NCBI GenBank assembly: GCA_025354825.1
Contig: JANXMC010000654.1
Coordinates: 1 to 35,247 of the forward strand
Reading direction: 5' to 3'
Source: Myxococcales bacterium
GTDB lineage: Bacteria > Myxococcota_A > Polyangia > Polyangiales > Polyangiaceae
DNA length: 35,247 nt
Notes under the pieces: model-generated
What the model was told of the DNA's origin: nothing
What the model saw: the letters and a program-made list of their open reading frames with translations, nothing else
The model's database searches: none
Shown here: positions 1 through 8,967 of the stretch, piece after piece
Position numbering within the stretch: the stretch's first letter is position 1
Layout: the number at the start of each line of letters is the position of its first letter
Program-made: the position numbers and the translations under genes

Positions 1-1001
1 CCGAGCTTCGCGATGCCGAAGGGTTCATTGGCGACAAGGCCAGCAACCGAGCCTTCCGCGCGATCCTCGAAGACTGGCGCGAGCGACTCCGCGCGGTTGG
101 CGACGACCCGCTCGGCGATATCCCGTCTAGCGACATAAGCAAAAAGAAGCTCGACAAGCTACTCACCGAAGGCGACCCCGAGGCCGCCGGCGTCGTTCAC
201 GGCGCCATCGAAGAGTTCGCCAAAGAGCTTTCCACGGTCACCGCGCGCTTCTTGCGAACCAAGGCGTGGCGCGAGGTGCAGCGCATCGTCGTGGGCGGCG
301 GCCTCCGCGCGAGCCGCGTGGGCGAGCTCTCTATCGGTCGCGCGTCGGTGCTCCTGAAAGCCGGCGGCCACGCGGTCGATCTCGTGCCGATTCATCACCA
401 CCCCGACGAAGCCGGGCTCATCGGCGCGGTTCACCTCGCCCCCGCGTGGATGTTCGCGGGCTTCGACTCGATTCTCGCCGTCGACATCGGCGGGTCGAAC
501 ATTCGTGCAGGCGTCGTGACGACGGCGGCGCATTTGTCCGCGAAAGCAAAAGACGGCGTTGGGCCCTCCGTCGTCGCCTCCGAGCTGTGGCGCCATTGCG
601 ACGACAAGCCAAAGCGCGACGAAGCGGTCGCGCGCATCGTCGCGATGCTGCAAGGGCTGATAAAGAAGGCGTCGAAGAGCGGATTGACGCCTGCGCCCTT
701 CGTTGGAATTGGTGTTCCCGGCGTCATCGAGACCGACGGCTCCATCGCCCGCGGCGGGCAGAACCTGCCCGGCAATTGGGAGAGCAGCCGCTTTCACCTC
801 CCATCCCTCATTCGCGAAGCGCTGCCCAGAATTGGCGACCACGATACGCACGTCGTGATGCACAACGACGCCGTCGTTCAGGGGCTGAGCCAAATACCGT
901 TTATGCGAGACGTCACCCACTGGGGCGTGCTCACGATCGGCACCGGACTCGGCAACGCGTGCTTCACGAACACGACGGCTCACTCGGCGAAAACCGAGTG
1001 A
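1..1001 (+). CDS. ROK-family kinase-like protein, 5' partial
   Basis: The frame is already open at the first bases (codons begin at position 3), so the gene starts outside the window; the internal TTG at 252 is not its start. The visible 332 codons hold a helical N-terminal part of about 150 residues and then a ROK/sugar-kinase ATPase core. Core motifs are the phosphate-1 loop AVDIGGSNIRAG near 479-515, GIGVPGVIETDG near 709, NLPGNW near 763, HNDAVVQG near 862 with the likely catalytic Asp, and the adenosine-loop motif LTIGTGLGN near 930. ROK kinases phosphorylate sugars with ATP in the cytoplasm; the substrate cannot be read here. The protein ends only about 15 residues after the GTGLGN motif, shorter than canonical glucokinases, and lacks a visible zinc-binding segment. 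It converges with the metallopeptidase gene, 26 nt away. Confidence 0.85.
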   Translation, partial: ELRDAEGFIGDKASNRAFRAILEDWRERLRAVGDDPLGDIPSSDISKKKLDKLLTEGDPEAAGVVHGAIEEFAKELSTVTARFLRTKAWREVQRIVVGGGLRASRVGELSIGRASVLLKAGGHAVDLVPIHHHPDEAGLIGAVHLAPAWMFAGFDSILAVDIGGSNIRAGVVTTAAHLSAKAKDGVGPSVVASELWRHCDDKPKRDEAVARIVAMLQGLIKKASKSGLTPAPFVGIGVPGVIETDGSIARGGQNLPGNWESSRFHLPSLIREALPRIGDHDTHVVMHNDAVVQGLSQIPFMRDVTHWGVLTIGTGLGNACFTNTTAHSAKTE

Positions 1002-1027
1002 GCCGGTTACGGGCGCAGGATTGTGAG

Positions 1028-1945
1028 CTATTCGCCGAAGGTGTCGCACTGCGAGGGGTCGCCCGTGCTCATGCCGACGCCGAACCACTTTTGACGCATC
1101 GCCGACGACCCGTGGGTGAACGTCTCGGGCTGAACGCGGCCGCGCATCTCTTTCTGGATGCGATCGTCGCCAACCGCCGACGCGGCGTCGAGCGCTTGGG
1201 CGATCTCGTCTTTTTCAACGGTCCCCTTCGCGTACGCGCCGTGCCCCCAGACGCCGGCGTAGCAGTCGGCTTGAAGCTCGAGCTTCACGGAAAGCGCATT
1301 CTGGTCGCTCGGGTGCCGTGCGGCCTCTTCGCGCATCTTCGTTTCGCGCCCGAGGAGATCTTGCACGTGGTGCCCGTACTCGTGGGCAATCACGTAGGCC
1401 TCGGCGAAGTCGCCGCCTTGGGCGCCGAAGCGCGTTTCGAGCTCGCGAAAAAACCCTAAATCGAGAAAAACCTTCTTGTCCGCAGGGCAGTAAAAAGGGC
1501 CTGTCGATGCGCTCGCCGAGCCGCAGCCGCTCGTCGTCGAGTCGGTGAAGAGTACCAACTTCGAGGGGACGTATTGCCCTTTGCCGCGCTTGTCGAAGCT
1601 CTCTTTCCAGAACGATTGGATGTTCGTCTCGACGCACGCGATGAACTTCGCCGGATCGGTTTTCGACGTGACCCCTTCACAGCTGCCGACAATGGGCGTC
1701 GTCTTCGAGCCGGTGGCGGCGCCCGTGCCGTTGTCGTTGCTCGAACCGCGCTGCTGGGCCGCCTGGCGAAGGCGTTCGAGCTCTTCGGCCGTGGGCGCCC
1801 GTCCGCTCGAGAAGGCGTTGATGATCATGTAGGCGACGAGGCCGACGACTCCGAGGCCGCCCGCGCCTGCGCCGATGCGCATTCCGCCGCCACCGCGCCG
1901 GTCTTCGACTTGTGAGCCGTCGACGTCACCAGGGCCGAACTTCAT
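1028..1945 (-). CDS. neutral zinc metallopeptidase (YpfJ/KPN_02809 type)
   Basis: A protein of 305 residues. I start it at the ATG ending at 1945 because the family begins with a short M-(R/K)-x stretch followed by a VEDRRG motif, seen here at residues 13-18; the longer frame to 1990 adds atypical sequence. Residues 22-47 form a Gly-rich single membrane helix. The outer domain carries the zinc motif HEYGH (188-192) and a downstream QADCYAG motif, where the third metal ligand is expected. Known members are membrane-anchored putative metallopeptidases (Zn_peptidase, PF04228) whose substrates are poorly known. Length and motif order match the family. It is divergent from the gene at 2175. Confidence 0.92.
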   Translation of the reverse strand: MKFGPGDVDGSQVEDRRGGGGMRIGAGAGGLGVVGLVAYMIINAFSSGRAPTAEELERLRQAAQQRGSSNDNGTGAATGSKTTPIVGSCEGVTSKTDPAKFIACVETNIQSFWKESFDKRGKGQYVPSKLVLFTDSTTSGCGSASASTGPFYCPADKKVFLDLGFFRELETRFGAQGGDFAEAYVIAHEYGHHVQDLLGRETKMREEAARHPSDQNALSVKLELQADCYAGVWGHGAYAKGTVEKDEIAQALDAASAVGDDRIQKEMRGRVQPETFTHGSSAMRQKWFGVGMSTGDPSQCDTFGE

Positions 1946-2014
1946 GACGCGCTCTCGAGTTTGGAAATCATGGGCGAGCGTACGATGCAACGGATGGGCC
2001 CGCCGCGCTTCTTC

Positions 2015-2035
2015 CGGCGAACGGCGGGTTCGCCG
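2015..2035. other. 8-bp hairpin in divergent promoter region
   Basis: Arms at 2015-2022 and 2028-2035 are perfectly complementary with a 5-nt loop. It sits between the divergent genes starting at 1945 and 2175. With no T-tract it may be an operator-like or 5'-leader structure, or chance in GC-rich DNA. Confidence 0.25.
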
Positions 2036-2174
2036 CGATTTGTGAGCCCGCGCGCCTCAACATTGAAGTCGGGAACCTGTGCTCGCCAGCACGTCTGAGG
2101 CATTTTTGCCCCGGCGGCGTCGCGTCGCGTCGCTTTTCTTATCAATCGACGCGCGCGTGCGCCAAGGTACCGGA

Positions 2175-2489
2175 ATGGCAACCAGCATATCCAAGATTGC
2201 CGGCGCGATTCTGGCGCTCGTCGTCGGCGTCGTGGTTTTCTACGTCGTCACCAACAGTCGCGATTCACGAAAAGCAAACGTCCCCGCGCCCGATTCGACG
2301 CTGGGCGCAACCCCCGCGACGGACCTCACGAGCAGTGCGCGCTCGGCGAAAAACCACGTGGAGCGGGGGGCGTGCCTATCGAACTGTGGAACGGCGGAGA
2401 AAAGCTGCACGGCGTCGGCGTCCGAGCACGCGGCGCAGACAAGCTGCGCAGCGGCGCGAGCGTCGTGCGACGGCATGTGCCCGCCGTGA
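2175..2489 (+). CDS. small Cys-rich membrane-anchored protein, unknown function
   Basis: A 104-residue protein from the ATG at 2175. The frame stays open back to 2079, but the added 32 residues are Arg-rich and unlike a signal region. Residues 6-27 form one hydrophobic helix (uncleaved anchor or signal). The exported part is Ala/Ser/Thr-rich and ends in a cluster of six cysteines (CLSNC, SC, SCAAARASC, C) typical of small disulfide-stabilised secreted proteins. I do not recognise a family. No strong Shine-Dalgarno sequence is visible before the ATG. It converges with the ParA-like gene, with an 18-nt gap. Confidence 0.6.
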   Translation: MATSISKIAGAILALVVGVVVFYVVTNSRDSRKANVPAPDSTLGATPATDLTSSARSAKNHVERGACLSNCGTAEKSCTASASEHAAQTSCAAARASCDGMCPP

Positions 2490-2507
2490 TTGGCAAATAA
2501 AATTCCG

Positions 2508-3206
2508 TCAGAACGAGTCGCCGAGCGACGCGACCTGCTTGAAGCTCTCCTGAATCCAGACATGAATGCGCTGGCGGTCCATTCGGGTGAACGCGCCGTC
2601 GCCTAAGGCCGGGTTGTTCACGGCGGCCCAGAAACTCGCGTCGAAGCGGTCGATCTTCTGCATCGCCGGGCCGTAAAGCTCAGGGAGATGAATCACCTTT
2701 GCGCCGAGCGCGTCGCCCGTGCTGCGGGCAGTGCTCTGCTCGAACAACGAAAAGTCTTTCCCTCGGCCGAGGTTTTTCACAACGAAGTACGAGGCGTTCG
2801 AACCGTGGCGCGCGAACAGGCGCTCGAGCGTCGTAATCGATTCTTTGCCGTCGCCCATCACATGCCAAAACACGACGTTGACGCCCGACGCGCGTGCGAG
2901 GTCGAGAACGCCGCTCTCCTCCATCCACTTCGAGAGCGCACGCTCGCTCTGCGCCGGGAGGTCGACGATGACACGCCTATCTTCTGCGGTCGCGAGCCCG
3001 ATGATTTCGTCGGCGCTCTCGAACTTCTCGAGATCGACGGGCGTTGCGTATTCGGCATAGTAACGGACGAGGGCGCCGTGGGAGACGTCCGCATCGACCG
3101 CGACGAAGGGGAGCGACCTATCGATGCAGTACTGCGCCAAGAGCCGCGCAACGACCGACTTGCCGACTCCGCCCTTTTCGCCGCCAATGAAATGAATCGT
3201 GCTCAT
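2508..3206 (-). CDS. ParA/MinD-superfamily ATPase, MobD-like
   Basis: A 232-residue cytoplasmic P-loop ATPase. Residues 8-17 form the deviant Walker A motif GGEKGGVGKS, with signature Lys11 and Walker Lys16. A Walker B-like strand RVIVDLPAQ follows near residue 80. The whole-protein pattern (FIGGEKGGVGKSVVARLLAQ at the start, FWHVMGDGKES in the middle, KIDRFDASFWAA near the end) matches chromosomal MobD-like or CobQ/MinD-like proteins known only by sequence. There is no ParB, relaxase or Mob partner beside it, so a role in plasmid mobilisation is not supported here. The start at 3206 gives the family N-terminus; the longer frame adds Arg-rich noise. It lies 80 nt from the cytochrome gene on the same strand. 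Confidence 0.88.
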   Translation of the reverse strand: MSTIHFIGGEKGGVGKSVVARLLAQYCIDRSLPFVAVDADVSHGALVRYYAEYATPVDLEKFESADEIIGLATAEDRRVIVDLPAQSERALSKWMEESGVLDLARASGVNVVFWHVMGDGKESITTLERLFARHGSNASYFVVKNLGRGKDFSLFEQSTARSTGDALGAKVIHLPELYGPAMQKIDRFDASFWAAVNNPALGDGAFTRMDRQRIHVWIQESFKQVASLGDSF

Positions 3207-3286
3207 GACGCGGCACGCTACACGTTTTCGCCCCGGTGAGAACGGGCGAGGCCGTAGCAATTCTCGGCGCGTCGGTGACGCCGGTG

Positions 3287-4645
3287 TTACAGCGCTTCGA
3301 GAAACGCCGTGAGCTTCCGCGTCTCGTCGCAGGTGAGGCCGATGGCGAACTGCTCGTCGTAGTGGCGAACGACGTCGCCAAGCGTCTTCGCCGACCCGTC
3401 GTGAAAGTACGGGGCGCGCGCCGAGAGCGCACGGAGCCCCGGTACTTTGAATTTGTTCATGTCCGCCCACTTGCCCGAGATGAGCGCGCGCCCCGGATCC
3501 GTCGTGCTGAGGGTCTCGCCCGTCGTCTTGTTGCGGAACGTATAGAGCGGCACGTTCGATGCGCGACGCGCGGGCGCGCTAATCCCCACGTCGAACATCT
3601 CGAAGCCGGAGTTTCCGCCGACGTTCTGCGCGTCGTGGCAGCCCGAGCAGGTTCCACCGAAGGGGCCGAACGTTTTCGTGGTGAAGATCTGCTCCCCCTC
3701 GGCGACGTCGCGCGCCCCTTGGGTGAACGCCCAGTTGGGGAGCTCACCCCACGCGCTGAATACCGAAAACACCTCGGCGGGAGGGGCGCCCATACCGACG
3801 GTGAAAGGTGCAGATTGCAACAAATCGGGGCCGCCCCTTGCGCCGAAGCCGTCGAGGGCCCCTGCACGGAACGAGTAGGCCTGCGCCGTCGTGATCGACG
3901 TCTCGAACGCGACGATGGCTTCGCGGACGTCGTCGGCGATGGGAGCTGCGACCTTCGCGTGGTTGACCGACGCGCCGTTCGACTGGTTTTTCAGGCTTAG
4001 ATGCACGTTCGTAGGGTCGGCCGCGATCGTGTTTCGCCCGTCCCAGCTCACCGTGCCAAGGAAGCGGAGGTTCGTCGTCGGGAGTGGCCGCCGAAAGAGA
4101 GAGAGCTGCGTCGCGCTCGCCCAGCCGTAGGGGTCGTCGACGACGGAGAGCTCGAACTCGGAGTCGGCCTTGACCGGAAGCCCAATACGAATGACGGCGC
4201 GCTCGAGCAAAAGGCTATAGGCCGACCGCCGCGCTTCGACCGTAGACACGTCGAGGAGCGGCGAGTTCGCGCCGTCGTGATTCCTAAAGATGGGATCCAT
4301 TCCATCGGTCTGCAAAAACCGCAATTGGACTCCAAGCGGCGTCACGCTCCACCCTTCGCCAACCTGGTGGCACGAGACACACGCCCGGTCGTTCGTTCCG
4401 AGCGATAGGAAAAAGGGGTTCGTAGAATCGATTGCACCCGTGGACGAGGCTGTGCGCGCAAACCCGTTGGCGTTCAGCTTCAGCCCCAGGGGACTACCCA
4501 CGTTCACTACGAAATTCGATGTCGATTCGGACGGAGTCTTCGAATCGACCTCTTGATCTACAGGAGCGCTGCACGCGGCCGTTGCAAATGCCGTGACGAG
4601 GGCGGAGACGAGACATACGGGTGCGCTTACGAGCCTTCGTCGCAT
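3287..4645 (-). CDS. lipoprotein di-heme cytochrome c peroxidase-like protein
   Basis: A 452-residue exported protein, started at the ATG ending at 4645, which has a good AGGAG 6 nt upstream. A lipoprotein signal ends at Cys25 (TAAC). It has two covalent c-heme motifs, CVSCH at 89-93 and CSGCH at 333-337, and the C-terminal MauG/CcpA signature (FKVPGLRALSARAPYFHDGS, then LGDVVRHYD). The layout fits the di-heme peroxidase/MauG superfamily, which reduces peroxide or oxidises protein substrates in the periplasm. The about 240 residues between the hemes exceed a classical CcpA, so the substrate is uncertain. It is divergent from the membrane-protein gene at 4958. Confidence 0.9.
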   Translation of the reverse strand: MRRRLVSAPVCLVSALVTAFATAACSAPVDQEVDSKTPSESTSNFVVNVGSPLGLKLNANGFARTASSTGAIDSTNPFFLSLGTNDRACVSCHQVGEGWSVTPLGVQLRFLQTDGMDPIFRNHDGANSPLLDVSTVEARRSAYSLLLERAVIRIGLPVKADSEFELSVVDDPYGWASATQLSLFRRPLPTTNLRFLGTVSWDGRNTIAADPTNVHLSLKNQSNGASVNHAKVAAPIADDVREAIVAFETSITTAQAYSFRAGALDGFGARGGPDLLQSAPFTVGMGAPPAEVFSVFSAWGELPNWAFTQGARDVAEGEQIFTTKTFGPFGGTCSGCHDAQNVGGNSGFEMFDVGISAPARRASNVPLYTFRNKTTGETLSTTDPGRALISGKWADMNKFKVPGLRALSARAPYFHDGSAKTLGDVVRHYDEQFAIGLTCDETRKLTAFLEAL

Positions 4646-4957
4646 GGGTGATTCTCCTGCCTGCGCGAGGTGCGGGCGGTTCGTCCGCGTGGTGTCGCGG
4701 GAGCAGCCTGAGGTTGCAGGAACCGTACGAGCTGAGGTCTCCAGCCTGGTGGGCCGTTTTCCCAGCAGTTGCGGGTTGGTCCCTTCATCGGTCGATGGCC
4801 GCCAGCTGCGGGGCGCGGCCATCGCGCGGGGAGGCGCACGCGGGTTGTCACGCAAGGCCCCTATCTACCGGGGTTTTCCGCGCGGCGCCTACGCCGCGTC
4901 AGCGCTACTGTAGGACCAACACCTAAACTTCCACCCTGTCGACTGTACTACTCAATC
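4646..4957. promoter_or_regulatory. 312-bp divergent intergenic region with two inverted repeats
   Basis: No gene is supported here. It separates divergently transcribed genes and must hold both promoters, although I see no confident -35/-10 pair. A perfect 10-bp inverted repeat (arms 4793-4802 and 4815-4824, 12-nt loop) and a 7-bp hairpin (4881-4887 and 4892-4898, 4-nt loop) are present. The second lies about 60 nt before the start at 4958 and could be a leader structure. Confidence 0.5.
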
Positions 4958-5749
4958 ATGAATTACAACCCGTACGCAGCCCCTCAAACGCCCGGCTCGG
5001 GCTCTCCGAACGGCCCCATCGCGGCGGGGCCCCCTCAGCCTTGGGAAATTGGCGAAGTCTTCTCGCGGGCGTGGGAGATGTTCAAACCCAATTGGGTCGT
5101 GCTCGTCCTCACGGTCTTCATCGTGGGTATGCTCAGCACGATTCCGAACATGGCCATCACCATGGTCGGCCTCGTTGCGCGCGGCGGCAAACAGGTTGTG
5201 ATGTTCTCACCGGAGTACTGGACGCAGACCGGCTTCGGTGGCGGATCGACGCTGCTCGTGACGTACCTTTTCTGGCCCGGCACCGTGCGCATTTTCATCG
5301 CCGTGGCCCGCGGCCAGCAGGCGCAGCTCGGAATGCTCTTCTCGGCATTCCGGCGCACGCCCGCGGTGCTCGCAACGGGGCTCCTTCAGACGATCCTCGT
5401 CGTCGTGGGCCTCGCGTTCTTGGTCATCCCAGGCATCTACCTGGGGTGTGCCCTTTTCGCGTCGACCACGTATGCCGCCGAGGCCGAGCTCGGCCCCATC
5501 GAGTCGCTGAAGGCGAGCTTCAAAGCGACCGAAGGTCAGCGAGGGCGAATCTTCCTCTTCCTCATCGTCACGCAACTCATCAACCTTGGCGGGTTCATGG
5601 CCTGCTGCGTCGGCACGTTCGTGGCGGGGCCGGTCGTCTACCTCGCCATGGTCATCGTCTATCTGCGCATCTCGGGGCGCGACGTTCCGCGCCAAGCGCC
5701 GCCGCCCCCGTACGCCGGCCCCGTCTATGGAACCGGCTATAATGGGTAG
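4958..5749 (+). CDS. multi-pass inner-membrane protein, unknown function
   Basis: A 263-residue protein from the ATG at 4958; the frame upstream is open but falls in the intergenic region. The N-terminus is Pro/Gly-rich and cytoplasmic-looking (MNYNPYAAPQTPGSG), followed by five or six hydrophobic segments with amphipathic stretches such as WEIGEVFSRAWEMFKPNW and a Pro-rich C-terminal tail. This N-terminal PYAAP linker plus a membrane domain with GIYLGCALFASTTYAAE-type motifs resembles membrane domains annotated DUF975 or glycerophosphodiesterase-associated. No catalytic residues are visible, so function is unknown. It converges with the ABC-F gene. Confidence 0.8.
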   Translation: MNYNPYAAPQTPGSGSPNGPIAAGPPQPWEIGEVFSRAWEMFKPNWVVLVLTVFIVGMLSTIPNMAITMVGLVARGGKQVVMFSPEYWTQTGFGGGSTLLVTYLFWPGTVRIFIAVARGQQAQLGMLFSAFRRTPAVLATGLLQTILVVVGLAFLVIPGIYLGCALFASTTYAAEAELGPIESLKASFKATEGQRGRIFLFLIVTQLINLGGFMACCVGTFVAGPVVYLAMVIVYLRISGRDVPRQAPPPPYAGPVYGTGYNG

Positions 5750-5768
5750 TCGTACGTGGTAGTTGCGA

Positions 5769-7502
5769 TTAGCGACTTCGTCCGCCGGCGAGCTTGGCCG
5801 GCGGCGGAGTCGACTTCCCCTTGGCCGCGGTGGCCTTCGCCTTCGCGGCTCTCTCGTCTTCCTTCTTCTTCTCGCGGTAGCTCTCCCAGTTGCCCGCGTA
5901 GTGCTGCACGCGACCATCCCCTTCGAACGCGAGAATCGACGTCGCCACGCGGTCCAAGAAGAAGCGGTCGTGGGAGACGACCATCACGCAGCCGGGCCAC
6001 GTCTCGAGGAGATCTTCCAGGGAGCTCAACGTCGCGATATCGAGATCGTTCGTGGGCTCGTCGAGAAGGAGAACGTTCGCGCCGCTCTTGAGGGCGAGGG
6101 CGAGCTGGACGCGCGCGCGCTCGCCGCCGGAGAGGGCCGAGACTTTGCGGCGAAGGGCCGCGCCGTCGAAGAGGAACAGCTCGAGGTAGGCGCGAAGCTC
6201 GAGAACGCGCTCGCCGATCGTCACGGGACCCGCGCCGGTGCGGTCCGCGCCCTCGCGCTCGGCCACGTTCTCGAAGACCGTCCAGTCGTCGCGAAGCGCC
6301 GTGCGCCCCTGATCGAAGTAGGCAATCTTCGTCTGCGCGCCGCGCGCGACCGATCCGATCGTGGGGGTGAGCTCGCCCGTGATCATCCGAAGGAGCGTCG
6401 TCTTCCCCGCGCCGTTGGGGCCGACGATGCCGACGCGATCGCCCTTCACCATATGGAGCGTCAGGTTGTCGACGAGGCGCCGCTCGCCGAGATCGAGCGT
6501 CACGCCGCGCAGCTCGACAATCGTCCCACCGAGCCGCGACGAGCCCGATTGGAGGCCGTCGAGATCGACCTCTTGGCGAATGCGAAGCCCCTCGGCGTTC
6601 ACCGCGGTCTCGGCTCGCTGGATGCGCGCCTTCTGCTTCGTCGCGCGCGCCTTCGGCCCTCGGCGGAGCCATTCGATCTCCTTGCGGAGGAAGTTTTGCC
6701 GGTTCGACTCGACGCGCTCGGCGTGGGCGAAGCGCTCGGCCTTCTGCTCGAGATAGTCGCCGAAGGCGCCGACGCTGTCGTTGCGCTTCGTGTACTCTGC
6801 AACTTGCCCGTATTCGAGATCGAGCACGCGCGTTGCCACGGCGTCGAGCACGTAGCGGTCGTGGGTGACGAGGAGCGCCGCGCCGGGGAACTCGCGAACG
6901 AGGTACTCTTCGAGCCACGCGATCGTGTCGGCGTCGAGGTGGTTGGTCGGCTCGTCGAAGATGGCGAGATCGGGCTTTGCGACGAGGATGCGGGCGAGGG
7001 CCACGCGTCGCTTTTCGCCGCCGCTCATGCTGCCGACGGGCCTGTCGAGATCGCGCACGCCGAGGTGGTTGAGGATCTCGTCGACCTCGTAATCGCGCGA
7101 CCAACCGCCGAGGCGATCGACGTCCTCCGCGAGGGTCGCCTGGAGCGTCCACAGCTCGGGGTCGGACTCACCGTTTCCGATGCGCTCGGAGACCTCGTCG
7201 TACTTCGATTTGGCGGCGTGCCACGCCGCGAGCCCTTCGCGCGCGATCTCGCGCGGCGTGCGCTCCGGATCGAGCACGGGCTCTTGCGGCAGGTAGAGGA
7301 TCGTCGCGTCGCGGCGGCGATCGACCGTTCCCGAGTCGATGGGCTCGAGCCCCGCGAGAATGCGGAGAAGCGTCGACTTGCCGGTGCCGTTCGGGCCGAG
7401 GAGCGCGACCTTCTCGCCGCGCCGAATCGTAAACGTGGCCTTGTCGAAGAGCGGCTTCAGGCCGTAGGCCTTCGTGACTTCGCGCGCAGTGAGGACGGGC
7501 AT
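5769..7502 (-). CDS. uup: ABC-F family ATPase, Uup-like
   Basis: A 577-residue soluble protein with two ABC ATPase domains and no membrane helix. Domain 1 has Walker A GPNGTGKST (36-44), signature SMSGGEKRR (158-166) and Walker B IFDEPTNHLD (181-190). A charged linker of about 80 residues follows. Domain 2 has Walker A GPNGAGKTT (361-369), signature ALSGGERARV and Walker B LLLDEPTNDLD. A Lys/Glu/Ala-rich tail follows, like the C-terminal extension of Uup. ABC-F proteins act on the ribosome rather than in transport. The start at 7502 (MPVLTAREV) matches the family; the longer frame adds 25 unrelated residues. The symbol is by domain layout only; related ABC-F subfamilies remain possible. Confidence 0.93.
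   Translation of the reverse strand: MPVLTAREVTKAYGLKPLFDKATFTIRRGEKVALLGPNGTGKSTLLRILAGLEPIDSGTVDRRRDATILYLPQEPVLDPERTPREIAREGLAAWHAAKSKYDEVSERIGNGESDPELWTLQATLAEDVDRLGGWSRDYEVDEILNHLGVRDLDRPVGSMSGGEKRRVALARILVAKPDLAIFDEPTNHLDADTIAWLEEYLVREFPGAALLVTHDRYVLDAVATRVLDLEYGQVAEYTKRNDSVGAFGDYLEQKAERFAHAERVESNRQNFLRKEIEWLRRGPKARATKQKARIQRAETAVNAEGLRIRQEVDLDGLQSGSSRLGGTIVELRGVTLDLGERRLVDNLTLHMVKGDRVGIVGPNGAGKTTLLRMITGELTPTIGSVARGAQTKIAYFDQGRTALRDDWTVFENVAEREGADRTGAGPVTIGERVLELRAYLELFLFDGAALRRKVSALSGGERARVQLALALKSGANVLLLDEPTNDLDIATLSSLEDLLETWPGCVMVVSHDRFFLDRVATSILAFEGDGRVQHYAGNWESYREKKKEDERAAKAKATAAKGKSTPPPAKLAGGRSR
5782..5804. terminator. possible hairpin terminator overlapping the ABC-F 3' end
   Basis: An 8-bp perfect stem (5782-5789 with 5797-5804, 7-nt loop) lies 33 nt after the stop of the 4958 gene and inside the last codons of the convergent ABC-F gene. 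No T-run follows, so termination is a guess. Confidence 0.25.
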
Positions 7503-7674
7503 GGGGGGCGGGGTACATAGCAGACGACTGTCACAACGCGAGGAACGCGGGGTTTCGTGCGGGTTTGCATGCGGCAAGCAGGCCCGCTACATCGAGCGAC
7601 GGCGCCTTTTCGTACCGCTGCGTACGCTGTGCGCGGCACCTCGGCGTTCGCGTTTTTTCGAGCACAAGGAAACC

Positions 7675-8967
7675 ATGAGCACTTCGCGCATCGGACGTCG
7701 TTCGGCCACCGTCTCGCAGTGCATCTCGCTCGCGCTGCTCCTGGGCGCGTGTGGTGGCACGACGACCGCCTCCGGGCCGGGCTCGGAGGGCCCGAAGGGC
7801 GCGCCTCCTGCGAAGAGCGACGCCGTCGCGAAACCCGAGAGGGCGCCGTTCGACTACGAGGCGTTGACGAAGCGCGAGCTCTCGTCGATGCCGCCGGAGC
7901 AGCATATCGCGACGCCCGACGGATCCTTCGAAGGCGACGTGTTCGCGGCGTCGGTGCCGGTCTGGAACAAGGACGGCGAGAACGGCGTGAAGTCGTTCAA
8001 AACGCCCTTCGGAACCGAAGGCCATCTCAACTGCTTCGTCTATCCGACCCCGATCGATCCGGCCGTGGTGCTCCTCACCATCGCCAAAACGATTGAGCCC
8101 GAGCTCGAGCTCGTCAAGTTCCATTTGCCTAGCGTCGACGTCGCCGGCGTCACACCGGTGATGTTCCTCTCGGTGGATTACCACTCGAAGGGGGCCGAGG
8201 TTTTCGCGGGCACGCTCAAGTTGGCGGCGGAGTCGACGACCGCAGGGTCGCTGCTCTGCCTCCACGACGAAGTCGGGTATCATGAGTCGTTCGAGAAAGC
8301 GTTCAAGGGGCTCGTCGCATCGGTAAAGCGCACGGGCAAAAACGCCGGCGCGCAGCCGCTTCGTCGCCAGGTCGATCTCATCTCGTCGAGCGGCGCGACG
8401 CTCGGCTTCACCGAGACGCTCGTGACCGAACGCGAAGGTGGCGGCCGCATCATCGTCGAACAAACCCACATGATTATCCCGGAGAGCGCAAAGACCGGGA
8501 GCGCCCACGACGACGCCGAGCTTCACGTTCTCGACGCAAAGGGGACGCTTCTGAAAGCCGTCTTCATCCACGGCTCGAGTGGCGAGGAGAGCTCGGACTT
8601 AACCATCGAGCGCACCGGGCCGAAGGCCTACGCGTTGAGCGGCAAGTACCACGGTGAGATCGTGAAAACGTCGTTCAAGCCCAAGTCGGATCTCTCGTAC
8701 GAATATGCCAAACGGGGAGCTCTTCGCGCGATGCCCGACAAGGCCGGCGCCGAGGTTCGCTATTTGGATTACGTCCCCACCGTCGCGCGCGACGCCGCGA
8801 CCGAAATCGTGTTTCGCTCCGACGGCGCGGGGCGCATCACACTCACCGGCGGCGACCGTACGGCGAGCGTGAAGTTCGACGCTCGCGGCCTACGCGAGGA
8901 CTTGGAGCTGAAGGTCGACGGCGGCAGCATCTCGTTCAAACGGATCTTCGAGAAGGGCGAGCCGTGA
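7675..8967 (+). CDS. large putative lipoprotein, unknown function
   Basis: A 430-residue protein from the ATG at 7675, with AAGGA 5 nt upstream; the upstream frame is rejected because it lacks a signal. The N-terminus is a lipoprotein signal with lipobox LLLGAC, followed by a Gly/Thr/Ser/Pro linker of about 40 residues. The rest is mixed alpha/beta, rich in beta-strand patterns and without cofactor motifs. The two halves (about 75-250 and 260-430) may be separate domains; the second half reads like a repetitive beta-sheet. I do not recognise the family. It is likely anchored to the outer membrane or facing the periplasm. It is divergent from the ABC-F gene. Confidence 0.8.
   Translation: MSTSRIGRRSATVSQCISLALLLGACGGTTTASGPGSEGPKGAPPAKSDAVAKPERAPFDYEALTKRELSSMPPEQHIATPDGSFEGDVFAASVPVWNKDGENGVKSFKTPFGTEGHLNCFVYPTPIDPAVVLLTIAKTIEPELELVKFHLPSVDVAGVTPVMFLSVDYHSKGAEVFAGTLKLAAESTTAGSLLCLHDEVGYHESFEKAFKGLVASVKRTGKNAGAQPLRRQVDLISSSGATLGFTETLVTEREGGGRIIVEQTHMIIPESAKTGSAHDDAELHVLDAKGTLLKAVFIHGSSGEESSDLTIERTGPKAYALSGKYHGEIVKTSFKPKSDLSYEYAKRGALRAMPDKAGAEVRYLDYVPTVARDAATEIVFRSDGAGRITLTGGDRTASVKFDARGLREDLELKVDGGSISFKRIFEKGEP

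Noticed and set aside
252-254. TTG as start of the ROK gene
   Set aside because: The same frame is open to the window edge with sensible codon usage, so the gene starts upstream.
159-1088. Long minus-strand frames opposite the ROK gene
   Set aside because: Arg/Ala-rich shadow of the plus-strand gene with no motif, typical of GC-rich DNA.
2508-3206. Plasmid or integrative-element mobilisation locus
   Set aside because: No relaxase, ParB, integrase or repeat accompanies the MobD-like gene.
5769-7502. ABC-F protein as ATPase partner of the MacB-type permease
   Set aside because: ABC-F proteins lack transport coupling regions, and the gene is 16 kb from the permease.
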